41,818 nucleotides of DNA from Clostridium sp. CAG:567 (GTDB taxonomy: Bacteria > Bacillota > Clostridia > TANB77 > CAG-508). Positions 1 to 6,737 of this stretch are shown in pieces. A model generated the notes under the pieces. That model had not been told where the DNA came from, did no database searches, and was given only the letters and a program-made list of their open reading frames with translations. Every line of letters starts with the position of its first letter. Within the stretch, counting starts at the first letter, position 1. The stretch covers positions 1 through 41,818 of the forward strand of contig FR902174.1 in assembly GCA_000437855.1 (NCBI GenBank), read 5' to 3'. A program made the translations under genes and the position numbers.

Positions 1-59
1 TAAAGTGTGACATATGATTGACTAATATACATAAAAAATAGTTAATTAAATAATAAAAC

Positions 60-88
60 TTGAAATATATAAATGAATAGTATATAAT
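60..88 (+). promoter_or_regulatory. Promoter of alaS
   Basis: A TTGAAA box at 60-65 and a perfect TATAAT at 83-88 are separated by 17 bases, about 35 bases upstream of the alaS start. No T-box leader is visible in the short stretch between promoter and gene, so tRNA-responsive control by that route looks unlikely. Confidence 0.75.
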
Positions 89-124
89 TTAAACCAATGT
101 AAGAAGCGAGAAAAGAGGATTTTT

Positions 125-1879
125 ATGAAAGCAATAGAAATAAGAAACAAATATTTAAACTTTTTTAAAGCACATGGACATAAAGTAATTCCAAGTGCTC
201 CATTAATACCAGAAAATGATCCATCTGTACTATTTACAACAGCTGGAATGCAACCATTAGTACCATATTTACTAGGTGAAAAACATCCGGCAGGAACAAG
301 AATTACAGATTATCAAAAATGTTTAAGAACAAATGATATAGATGAGGTAGGAGATAACCGTCATTTAACATTTTTTGAAATGCTAGGAAATTGGTCATTA
401 GGAGACTATTTTAAAGATGAAGCAATTAGCATGAGCTATGAATTCTTAACAAAAGAGTTAGGAATTGATCCAAGTAAATTGTCAGTTACATGTTTTGCAG
501 GTGATGAACATGCACCAAGAGATACAGTAGCAGCAGAAGCATGGAAAAGAGCAGGAATACCAGAAGAAAGAATATATTTCTATGACAAAGATAATAACTG
601 GTGGATTGCAGGAGATGAAGGACCTTGTGGACCAGATACAGAAATGTTCTTAGATACAGGAAAACCAGCATGTTCAGATAATTGCCAACCATCATGTGGT
701 TGTGGTAAATATGTTGAAATTTGGAATGATGTATTTATGGAGTATTACCAAGCAAAAGATGGCTCTATCACAAAATTAAAACAACAAAATGTTGATACAG
801 GTTTTGGACTAGAAAGAATGACAATGTTATTACAAGGCAAAGAAACTCCATTTGATACAGAGTTGTTTGCTCCTGTAATGGAAAAACTAAAAGAGTTAGC
901 TAAACAAGATAATATTGAAAGTAGAAGAATTGTTGCAGAACATTTACGTGCTAGTATGATGGTTATATCAGATGGTGGTAGACCAAGCAATATAGATCGT
1001 GGATATGTACTAAGAAAACTAATTAGAAGAATGACAAGACATTTAAATAAACTACAAATTGATTTGAATGAAATTAGTGGATTAGTTGATTTATATGTAG
1101 AAACACTAAAAGAATTCTATCCAGAATTAGTTGAAAATAGAGAAACAATTAAAGAAGTTATATTAGCTGAAAAAGATAAATTTGCTAAAACATTATCACA
1201 TGGTGAGAAAGAATTTGAAAAAGTAGTAAATAAATTAAAACAAGAAAATAAAAATACAATTGATGGTCACACTATTTTTAAATTATATGAAACTTATGGA
1301 TTTCCACCAGAAATCACAGCAGATTTAGCAAAAGAGCAAGGTTTTGAAATTGATACATCTGAATTTGATAAATTATTCAAAGAGCACCAAGAAAAATCAA
1401 GAATGGGTAGTGAAAAAAAATTTAAAGGTGGACTAGCTGAACAAAATGAACAAACAACTAAATACCATACAGCGACACACTTATTACACAAAGCATTAAA
1501 AATAGTACTAGGAGATCATGCAAACCAATGTGGTTCAAATATCACAACAGAAAGATTAAGATTTGACTTTACACATTCAGAAAAAATGACACCAGAACAA
1601 CTAGCTAAAGTAGAAGAGATTGTAAATGAACAAATTAAACGTGATTTACCTGTAACATGTGAAGAAATGACATTAGAAGAAGCAAAAGCATCTGGAGCAA
1701 CAGGATTATTTGAAAATAAATATGGTGACAGAGTTAAAGTATATACAATAGGTGATTTTAGCAAAGAAATTTGTGGTGGACCTCATGTTAAACATACAGG
1801 AGAATTAGGACACTTCAAAATTAAAAAAGAAGAGTCAAGTTCAGCAGGAGTTAGACGTATTAAAGCAATTTTAGAATAA
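125..1879 (+). CDS. alaS: Alanyl-tRNA synthetase, compact form (584 aa)
   Basis: Charges tRNA-Ala with alanine and clears mischarged Ser/Gly in the cytoplasm. The N-terminal class II catalytic core is clear (FFEMLGNWSLGDYF near residue 84, GFGLERM near 227). The editing domain follows, with HTATH at about 448-452 and CGGPH at about 549-553 supplying the zinc-site His/Cys residues. The protein then stops: the C-Ala domain that takes bacterial AlaRS to about 870 residues is absent. The editing HxxxH also comes roughly 115 residues earlier than in E. coli (H564/H568), so the intervening beta-barrel seems to be missing too. A Cys-rich insert (CSDNCQPSCGCG) precedes the conserved VEIWN segment and may bind metal. 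SD GAGAAAAGAGGA sits upstream of the ATG. It is followed after 11 bases by the HIT gene. The synthetase identity is secure; activity of this short form is inferred from intact motifs. Confidence 0.95.
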   Translation: MKAIEIRNKYLNFFKAHGHKVIPSAPLIPENDPSVLFTTAGMQPLVPYLLGEKHPAGTRITDYQKCLRTNDIDEVGDNRHLTFFEMLGNWSLGDYFKDEAISMSYEFLTKELGIDPSKLSVTCFAGDEHAPRDTVAAEAWKRAGIPEERIYFYDKDNNWWIAGDEGPCGPDTEMFLDTGKPACSDNCQPSCGCGKYVEIWNDVFMEYYQAKDGSITKLKQQNVDTGFGLERMTMLLQGKETPFDTELFAPVMEKLKELAKQDNIESRRIVAEHLRASMMVISDGGRPSNIDRGYVLRKLIRRMTRHLNKLQIDLNEISGLVDLYVETLKEFYPELVENRETIKEVILAEKDKFAKTLSHGEKEFEKVVNKLKQENKNTIDGHTIFKLYETYGFPPEITADLAKEQGFEIDTSEFDKLFKEHQEKSRMGSEKKFKGGLAEQNEQTTKYHTATHLLHKALKIVLGDHANQCGSNITTERLRFDFTHSEKMTPEQLAKVEEIVNEQIKRDLPVTCEEMTLEEAKASGATGLFENKYGDRVKVYTIGDFSKEICGGPHVKHTGELGHFKIKKEESSSAGVRRIKAILE

Positions 1880-1890
1880 GGAGAAAAAGT

Positions 1891-2235
1891 ATGGATGATT
1901 GTGTTTTTTGTAAAATAATAAAAGGAGAAATTCCTTCAGAAAAAGTATATGAAGACGAAGACGTTATTGCATTTAAAGATATTAACCCAGTAACTCCAAT
2001 TCATATATTAGTAATACCAAAAAAACATATAGCAACTTTACTTGATGTTACTGAAGAAGACAGCCATTTAATCAGCAAAATATTTGTTGCTATAAATAAA
2101 ATAGCAAAACAAATTGGAATAGAAGAAAACGGATTCAGAATAGTTGCTAATTGTGGAAAAGATTCAGGGCAAGAAGTAATGCATATACACTTTCATTTGT
2201 TAGCTGGACAAAAAATGGGATCAAAAGTTGTTTAA
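1891..2235 (+). CDS. HIT-family nucleotide hydrolase (HinT-like)
   Basis: A 114-residue histidine-triad protein, the usual size of bacterial HinT. These cytoplasmic enzymes hydrolyse purine nucleoside phosphoramidates and aminoacyl-AMP. The triad is seen as HIHFHLL with His at residues 98, 100 and 102. The opening CVFCKIIKGEIPSEKVYED is the classical HIT N-terminus, including the two Cys. A SD (AAGGAG) lies just upstream and the gene starts 11 bases after alaS, so the two are co-transcribed. That pairing makes sense because HinT can act on the aminoacyl-adenylate intermediates that synthetases make. The physiological substrate is not deducible here. Confidence 0.93.
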   Translation: MDDCVFCKIIKGEIPSEKVYEDEDVIAFKDINPVTPIHILVIPKKHIATLLDVTEEDSHLISKIFVAINKIAKQIGIEENGFRIVANCGKDSGQEVMHIHFHLLAGQKMGSKVV

Positions 2236-2260
2236 TAAATATAGATTATTTTTTTCTTAT

Positions 2261-2270
2261 ATGCTATAAT
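2261..2270 (+). promoter_or_regulatory. Extended -10 promoter before sortase gene
   Basis: TGCTATAAT (TATAAT at 2265-2270 with an upstream TG) lies 44 bases before the sortase start. A good -35 is not obvious, as expected for an extended -10 promoter. The SD GGGAGG at 2301-2306 decides the start at 2314 rather than the ATG at 2299, which the SD would overlap. Confidence 0.55.
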
Positions 2271-2313
2271 ATAATATATAGTTACGAGTGAAGTATTTAT
2301 GGGAGGAATACAA

Positions 2314-3018
2314 ATGTTAAATAGTAAATATAGTAAAGTATTATCAGTTGTTCTAGTAATAGCCATATTAATAATTATAGGATTTTTAGTTTTTATAGGT
2401 ATAGATTGGTATAAAGCTTCTATATCTGAAAGTGAAAACAAAAATATTCTTGAACAATTTAATAATTATGTAGAAAATGAACAAAAAGATAATAATAATG
2501 AAAACTTAGAAAATGTTATAAATAATGAAGATCCTAATAATGAAATAATTGATCCAGTGGTAGATCCAAGCAGTAATGTTGAAGAACCATCAGATGGAGA
2601 CAATAATAATTCAGGTTTAACTGTAAAAGGAATGAAAGTTGCCGGAACAATAGAAATTCCAAAAACAAATGTTAAATATGCTATTTTAGATAATTCATCT
2701 GCAAAAGCAATGGAAGTTGGAATTGCAATGCTTTATGGACCTGGAGTTAACAAAGTTGGAAATACTGTATTAGCTGGTCACAATTATAGAAATGGAACAT
2801 TTTTCTCAAATAATAAAAAACTTAATGAAGGTGATGTGATTTATTTAACAGATACTTCTGGTAAAAGAGTAAAATATGTTATTTATAAAAAATATCAAAC
2901 TGACTCAAATGACTTTAGCTATGCAACAAGAACAACAAATGGAAAAAGAGAAATATCTGTAAGTACATGTACAGATGATTCAAGTGCAAGACTTATTCTT
3001 TGGGCTAAAGAAGGATAA
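2314..3018 (+). CDS. Membrane-anchored sortase
   Basis: Sortases are extracellular cysteine transpeptidases that attach surface proteins to peptidoglycan or to each other. This 234-residue protein has an N-terminal membrane anchor (about residues 8-32), an Asn/Glu/Asp-rich linker to about residue 105, then the sortase barrel. The catalytic triad is visible: His156 in LAGHNY, Cys219 in VSTCT and Arg226 in SSARLILWA. The class is uncertain; the short C-terminus just after the Arg strand fits class D or E better than SrtB. No LPxTG-type substrate is encoded in the window, so its targets lie elsewhere. The start at 2314 was chosen because GGGAGG (2301-2306) lies 7 bases upstream. It has its own promoter and is followed by the tRNA genes. 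Confidence 0.9.
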   Translation: MLNSKYSKVLSVVLVIAILIIIGFLVFIGIDWYKASISESENKNILEQFNNYVENEQKDNNNENLENVINNEDPNNEIIDPVVDPSSNVEEPSDGDNNNSGLTVKGMKVAGTIEIPKTNVKYAILDNSSAKAMEVGIAMLYGPGVNKVGNTVLAGHNYRNGTFFSNNKKLNEGDVIYLTDTSGKRVKYVIYKKYQTDSNDFSYATRTTNGKREISVSTCTDDSSARLILWAKEG

Positions 3019-3041
3019 TTAATAAAATTAAATATTTTGTA

Positions 3042-3071
3042 TTGACAAAACTATATAAAGTATTGTAAAAT
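3042..3071 (+). promoter_or_regulatory. Promoter of tRNA-His/tRNA-Gln operon
   Basis: Perfect -35 TTGACA (3042-3047), an 18-base spacer ending in TG, and TAAAAT (3066-3071). It lies about 30 bases before tRNA-His and is the strongest promoter in this part of the window, as expected for stable RNA. Confidence 0.7.
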
Positions 3072-3102
3072 TATATATGCATTGTGAAATGAATATATAA
3101 AT

Positions 3103-3180
3103 GGTGGATGTAGCGTAGTTGGTTAACGCGCCAGTTTGTGGCACTGGAGACCGTGGGTTCGAGTCCCATCTTCCACCCCA
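3103..3180 (+). tRNA. tRNA-His (GTG)
   Basis: Full cloverleaf: anticodon stem CCAGT/ACTGG around loop TTGTGGC gives anticodon GTG. The T arm is GTGGG TTCGAGT CCCAT and the CCA end is encoded. The extra 5' G (position -1, base 3103) pairs with the discriminator C at 3177, the identity hallmark of tRNA-His. The acceptor stem GTGGATG/CTTCCAC contains one T-T mismatch at the sixth pair, which is unusual but tolerable. Confidence 0.95.
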
Positions 3181-3185
3181 TATGA

Positions 3186-3260
3186 TGGGCTGTAGCCAAG
3201 CGGTAAGGCACATGACTTTGACTCATGCATGCGCTAGTTCGAATCTAGCCAGCCCAACCA
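3186..3260 (+). tRNA. tRNA-Gln (TTG)
   Basis: Acceptor stem TGGGCTG/CAGCCCA is perfectly paired. The anticodon stem CATGA/TCATG encloses CTTTGAC, giving anticodon TTG. CCA is encoded. It follows tRNA-His by five bases in the same transcript. Its last 23 bases recur at 3379-3401. Confidence 0.96.
3238..3260 (+). repeat. Direct repeat copy 1: 3' end of tRNA-Gln
   Basis: The last 23 bases of tRNA-Gln (T-loop 3' half, T stem, acceptor, CCA). An identical copy is found 141 bases downstream. A tRNA 3' end repeated downstream is the usual signature of integrase attachment sites. Confidence 0.85.
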
Positions 3261-3304
3261 AAAGCAAAAGACTGTAACGTAGTTATGGTCTTTTGCTTTT
3301 AATA
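3261..3304 (+). terminator. Rho-independent terminator of the tRNA operon
   Basis: A perfect 13-bp stem, AAAAGCAAAAGAC (3261-3273) with GTCTTTTGCTTTT (3289-3301), starts at the base after the tRNA-Gln CCA end. Confidence 0.8.
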
Positions 3305-3378
3305 TGCTGAAAAGTAAGCAGAGATAGAGTCCGAAGGACGTCGCGCCGTGAACGAAGTGAACAAGTACCCTTGGGGTA
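3302..3378. other. Base-composition-shifted segment between tRNA-Gln 3'-end repeats
   Basis: This non-coding stretch is clearly richer in G+C than its surroundings. It holds short hairpins: GTCC-GAA-GGAC (3330-3340) and TACCC-TT-GGGGTA (about 3366-3379). No open reading frame or integrase is seen. Bounded by the duplicated tRNA-Gln end, it may be the scar of a mobile element or an unclassified hairpin repeat. Confidence 0.5.
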
Positions 3379-3401
3379 TTCGAATCTAGCCAGCCCAACC
3401 A
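3379..3401 (+). repeat. Direct repeat copy 2 of the tRNA-Gln 3' end (att-like)
   Basis: A 23-base exact match to 3238-3260, including the CCA. Sequence on both sides differs from copy 1, and no upstream half of a tRNA is present. It cannot fold as a tRNA, so it is a fragment and best explained as an attachment-site remnant. Confidence 0.7.
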
Positions 3402-3519
3402 TAAGAAAACTCTATTTTACACATTATGTCATTTGATTAAAAAATTGAAAAGGTATTGATTTTTTTTATTATATAAAGTAATATAAATATAATAATAAAA
3501 ATTAAGGAGAATAATTGAA

Positions 3520-3654
3520 ATGATAGTTGACAAAAATGGAAAGATATTTGAAAATAGAAGAAAAAGTGATAGAAGAAGATCTGAATATGATATAGAAGGT
3601 GGAAGAAGAAAAACAGATAGAAGAAAAGAAGAAAATAAAACTAAAAAAAAATAA
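3520..3654 (+). CDS. Small Arg/Lys-rich protein (44 aa), unknown
   Basis: I do not recognise a named family. The ATG at 3520 has a good SD (AAGGAG, 3504-3509). The protein opens MIVDKNGKIF and then carries two similar basic clusters, RRKSDRRR and GRRKTDRRK, so a repeated RR-x(2)-DRR pattern. It is strongly basic with no hydrophobic segment, so a cytoplasmic nucleic-acid-binding or adaptor peptide is possible. A terminator follows directly (3669-3705), so it is a monocistronic gene, which supports its being real. Confidence 0.65.
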   Translation: MIVDKNGKIFENRRKSDRRRSEYDIEGGRRKTDRRKEENKTKKK

Positions 3655-3668
3655 CTAATTAAATTATA

Positions 3669-3705
3669 AAAAAATAACAATCCAATTAAGGATTGTTATT
3701 TTTTT
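3669..3705. terminator. Bidirectional terminator
   Basis: A 15-bp stem, AAAAAATAACAATCC (3669-3683) with GGATTGTTATTTTTT (3690-3704). It has A and T tracts on either side, so it can end both the 44-residue gene on the + strand and the Cys-rich genes arriving on the - strand. Confidence 0.8.
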
Positions 3706-3828
3706 CTAGCAACATCCGCCTCTGTTACCACCACAGCAACAAATTAAGATAATAAAGATAATTATCCAAATGCAGCAATCATCACCAAAACCAAATCCGC
3801 CACATCCACATCCTCTATTTTCAGGCAT
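3706..3828 (-). CDS. Tiny Cys-rich membrane peptide (40 aa)
   Basis: Read on the - strand from the ATG at 3828, with SD AAAGGAG (complement of 3837-3843) 8 bases upstream. The product starts MPENRGCGCGG, has one hydrophobic segment (CIWIIIFIILICCC, about residues 19-32) and ends GGNRGGCC. Eight of its 40 residues are Cys. No known family is certain; small Gly/Cys hydrophobic peptides of this layout resemble YjcZ-type sporulation peptides in general form only. It is followed directly by the bidirectional terminator and preceded by a related gene (3859-3972). Too short for most gene callers, but the SD, the twin gene and the terminator argue that it is real. Confidence 0.65.
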   Translation of the reverse strand: MPENRGCGCGGFGFGDDCCIWIIIFIILICCCGGNRGGCC

Positions 3829-3858
3829 AGTATTCACTCCTTTCAAATGTACAATTGA

Positions 3859-3972
3859 TTAGCAACCACAATTATTGTTGTTGCATCCGCAGCCATTATT
3901 GCCACAGCAGAAAAGTAATAAGAATAAGATTATGAACCATAATAGTTCACTATTATTACAACCACATCCCAT
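3859..3972 (-). CDS. Tiny Cys-rich membrane peptide (37 aa)
   Basis: Read on the - strand from the ATG at 3972 with a strong SD GGAGGT (complement of 3981-3986) 8 bases upstream. The product is MGCGCNN, a hydrophobic segment (LLWFIILFLLLFCC, about residues 10-23), then GNNGCGC and a Asn-rich NCGC end. It shares the plan of the downstream 40-residue peptide: CxC near the N-terminus, one membrane segment ending in CC, and a Gly/Asn/Cys tail. The two are probably a paralogous pair in one transcript. The function is unknown; spore envelope or metal binding at the membrane are guesses. Confidence 0.65.
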   Translation of the reverse strand: MGCGCNNSELLWFIILFLLLFCCGNNGCGCNNNNCGC

Positions 3973-4096
3973 TGTTTTCTACCTCCTATAAAATATTTTT
4001 AGCTCTTTCGTATGATATATATTATTCTTACAATTTTAAAGTGTTACACAAAGCTAATATTTTTTATTTGAACATAAAAAAATTGTCTAAAAACTA

Positions 4097-4125
4097 TACA
4101 AAAAATAAAAAAAGAATGATATAAT
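4097..4125 (+). promoter_or_regulatory. Promoter of mutL operon
   Basis: TGATATAAT (TATAAT at 4120-4125) is an extended -10. A weak -35 (TACAAA, 4097-4102) is 17 bases upstream. It lies about 40 bases before mutL. Confidence 0.5.
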
Positions 4126-4165
4126 TCGAAAAGAAACAAAAGAATAATAAGATGGAGGAAAATAA

Positions 4166-6268
4166 ATGGGTAATATAGTATTACTAGATGATAATACAAT
4201 AAATAAAATTGCTGCAGGTGAAGTAATTGAAAGACCAGCTTCAGTTGTAAAAGAGTTAATGGAAAACTCTATTGATGCAGGAGCTACAGCAATAACCGTA
4301 GAAATAAAAAATGGTGGAATTTCATATATAAGAATAACTGATAATGGAAAAGGAATAGCACCGGATGATATGGAAATAGCATTTGAAAGACATGCTACTT
4401 CTAAAATTAGAAAAGCAGAGGATTTAGAAACTGTTAAATCAATGGGGTTTAGAGGCGAGGCTTTAGCAAGTATTGCGGCTATAAGTAAAGTAGAAATGAC
4501 ATCAAAATATATAGAAAATGAAATAGGATATAAAGTAGAAGTAGAAGGCGGAACTATTAAAAATAAAGAAGAAGCAGGATGCCCAAAGGGAACTACTATT
4601 ATAATAACAGACCTATTTTTTAATACACCAGTTAGATATAAATTTTTGAAAAAAGATTATACTGAAGCTGGCTATATTGAAGATGTAGTTACAAGAATAG
4701 CTTTAATACACCCAGAAATTGCTGTAAAACTAATAAACACAGGGAAAACTACAATTCAAACACCTGGAAACAATGACTTTAAAGCTGTTATATACAGTAT
4801 ATATGGAAAAGACATTGCTGATAATATATTAGAAGTAAACTATAATTATGAAGATATTACAGTTACAGGTGTAATTGGAAAACCTGTTATTGCACGTTCA
4901 AATCGTTCAAACCAATTATTTTTTGTTAATAAAAGATATGTTAAGGACAAAACTTTAACTAGTGCAGCTGAACAAGGGTATAAAGGGTTAATAACTATTG
5001 GAAAATATGGATTTTTAGTATTAAATGTAGAAATGAATCCTAAAAAAGTAGATGTAAATGTTCATCCAGCAAAATTAGAAGTTAGATTTGAAGAAGAAAG
5101 CAAAGTATTTAAAGCTGTATATCATACTATTAAGGATGGCTTATTAAAAGGAGATTTAGTAGCAGATACAGAAAAAACAAATGAAGATACTAAAACAGTT
5201 CCAATGGATACTATAATGGTAAACACAGCACCAGTTGAACAAATTAAATATGATAATAAAATAGAAGAAAAATCATTTGGCGGACTATTTAGAAAATTTA
5301 AAAAAGAAAAAGAAGAATCAGAAGAAGTAGATGATAAAAGTAATTTAATAGCACAAATATATTCTAATAAATTTGGCTTAAATGATGCAAACAAAAAAGA
5401 AAAAGTTGCAGAAGAAACTTCAGCTTATGATTTACCAGTAAGTGAAAGTACACCTGCAAAAGAAAACAGTGACAAAATTATTGATAATATAAACAAATTG
5501 GAAGATTTAAAAATAGAAGAACAACCTACAAATTTTGATGAAATGTATGTAAAAACTTTTGGTACAATGCCATCAGACATTAGAAAACAAGTACAAGAAG
5601 AAAAGGAAAAAGAAGAACAAATAACAGTAAGACCTCAGGAAATGAAATCTTTGGAAAATGTATCAATATTTAAAGAAGAAAAAGATGATGTACCTCCATA
5701 TAAATTTATTGGAATTGCATTTTCTACATACATAATATTAGAGCTAAACAATGAACTTTACATATTAGACCAACATGCAGCACATGAAAGAATTTTATAT
5801 GAAAAGGTAAAAAAGAATTATTATAATGATACAGAAAAAGAATCTCAATTAATGCTATTACCAGATATAATAAATTTATCACATAAAGAAATGGATATAG
5901 CTAAAGAAAATATGGAAATGTTTAGAAAAGCAGGTTTTACTTTAGAAGAATTTGGAGAAAACACAATTAAACTTAGTGGAGTTCCAAATATATGCTTAGA
6001 TCTTGATACTAAAGAGCTATTCTTAGAAACATTAGATGAGATTAACACAGTAGCAAGAACTGCAAAACAAGAAATTGAAGAAAAATTCATTGCTACAGTT
6101 GCTTGTAAAGCAGCAGTAAAAGCCAATATGGCACTTACTAAAGCAGAAGTGGACAACTTATTAAAACAATTATTAGTACTTCCAAATCCATTTACTTGTC
6201 CACATGGAAGACCTACTGCAATAAAAATGACAAAAACAGATATTGAAAAGAAATTTTCAAGAAGATAA
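4166..6268 (+). CDS. mutL: DNA mismatch repair endonuclease MutL
   Basis: Links mismatch recognition to strand incision. The N-terminal GHKL ATPase shows ENSIDAGA (near 33), DNGKGI (near 60) and GFRGEAL (near 95). A long, charged, low-complexity linker spans about 330-510. The C-terminal dimerisation/endonuclease domain carries DQHAAHERILYE (near 534, the DQHAx2Ex4E metal motif), a beta-clamp-like QLMLLP (near 564), ACKAAVKA and CPHGRP (near 677). This is therefore the nicking type found in bacteria without MutH. 700 residues is normal for the family. SD GGAGG at 4154-4158. MutS is not in the window although the two genes are often adjacent. A short membrane protein and miaA follow at small spacing, so an operon is likely. 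Confidence 0.97.
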   Translation: MGNIVLLDDNTINKIAAGEVIERPASVVKELMENSIDAGATAITVEIKNGGISYIRITDNGKGIAPDDMEIAFERHATSKIRKAEDLETVKSMGFRGEALASIAAISKVEMTSKYIENEIGYKVEVEGGTIKNKEEAGCPKGTTIIITDLFFNTPVRYKFLKKDYTEAGYIEDVVTRIALIHPEIAVKLINTGKTTIQTPGNNDFKAVIYSIYGKDIADNILEVNYNYEDITVTGVIGKPVIARSNRSNQLFFVNKRYVKDKTLTSAAEQGYKGLITIGKYGFLVLNVEMNPKKVDVNVHPAKLEVRFEEESKVFKAVYHTIKDGLLKGDLVADTEKTNEDTKTVPMDTIMVNTAPVEQIKYDNKIEEKSFGGLFRKFKKEKEESEEVDDKSNLIAQIYSNKFGLNDANKKEKVAEETSAYDLPVSESTPAKENSDKIIDNINKLEDLKIEEQPTNFDEMYVKTFGTMPSDIRKQVQEEKEKEEQITVRPQEMKSLENVSIFKEEKDDVPPYKFIGIAFSTYIILELNNELYILDQHAAHERILYEKVKKNYYNDTEKESQLMLLPDIINLSHKEMDIAKENMEMFRKAGFTLEEFGENTIKLSGVPNICLDLDTKELFLETLDEINTVARTAKQEIEEKFIATVACKAAVKANMALTKAEVDNLLKQLLVLPNPFTCPHGRPTAIKMTKTDIEKKFSRR

Positions 6269-6286
6269 TAACTAAGGAGAATAAAG

Positions 6287-6715
6287 ATGGTTATAATTAT
6301 TTATTTAGGAATTTTATTAATAAACGTAGTTGCAGTTTTTATGGTGTATAAATTTTTGGGAACTGATATGGAAAAAAAGGAAAAATTAATTTTCATTGCA
6401 ATAGGAACATCTATAATGTATGTAACAGTATCATTTGTTTATTGGCTAAGTACAAAAAATGTTGATTTTGGTGATATAAGGAGCTATGGAGAAAACTTTA
6501 TAACATTTACTTTTGTACCAATAAATAGCATGATAACATTAACTTATATAGCAAAATCTTATAAATACTTTAGAGAAGGTAGACTAAAACAAGACAAATT
6601 TAGAAACCGTGTTATTTTAATGATTGCTGTCTTAGTTGTAGTTTTAATAATTGAATTCTTTTATTTTAAAGATATTCAAACAGGAATTTTAAATATAATA
6701 AATTCAAAAAAATAA
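6287..6715 (+). CDS. Four-helix membrane protein, unknown
   Basis: I do not recognise this 142-residue protein. It has four hydrophobic stretches, near residues 1-22, 33-54, 70-90 and 107-127, separated by short charged loops, so it is a small integral membrane protein. There are no cysteines or obvious catalytic motifs. It has a good SD (AAGGAG, 6273-6278), begins 18 bases after mutL and ends 22 bases before miaA. It is therefore in the mutL-miaA transcript, but that position does not reveal a function. Confidence 0.75.
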   Translation: MVIIIYLGILLINVVAVFMVYKFLGTDMEKKEKLIFIAIGTSIMYVTVSFVYWLSTKNVDFGDIRSYGENFITFTFVPINSMITLTYIAKSYKYFREGRLKQDKFRNRVILMIAVLVVVLIIEFFYFKDIQTGILNIINSKK

Positions 6716-6737
6716 AAACATAAGGGAGATACTATAA

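Noticed and set aside
1..124. T-box riboswitch before alaS.
   Set aside because: The leader between promoter and gene is too short and no T-box core is present.
2299..2313. Upstream ATG for the sortase gene.
   Set aside because: The GGGAGG ribosome binding site overlaps these codons and is correctly spaced for the ATG at 2314.
3028..3213. A 61-residue reading frame on the - strand.
   Set aside because: It lies across both the tRNA promoter and tRNA-His; it is a chance frame.
3706..3972. Lanthipeptide or other Cys-modified peptide precursors.
   Set aside because: No modification enzyme, protease-transporter or leader motif is nearby, and both peptides have a membrane helix in the centre.
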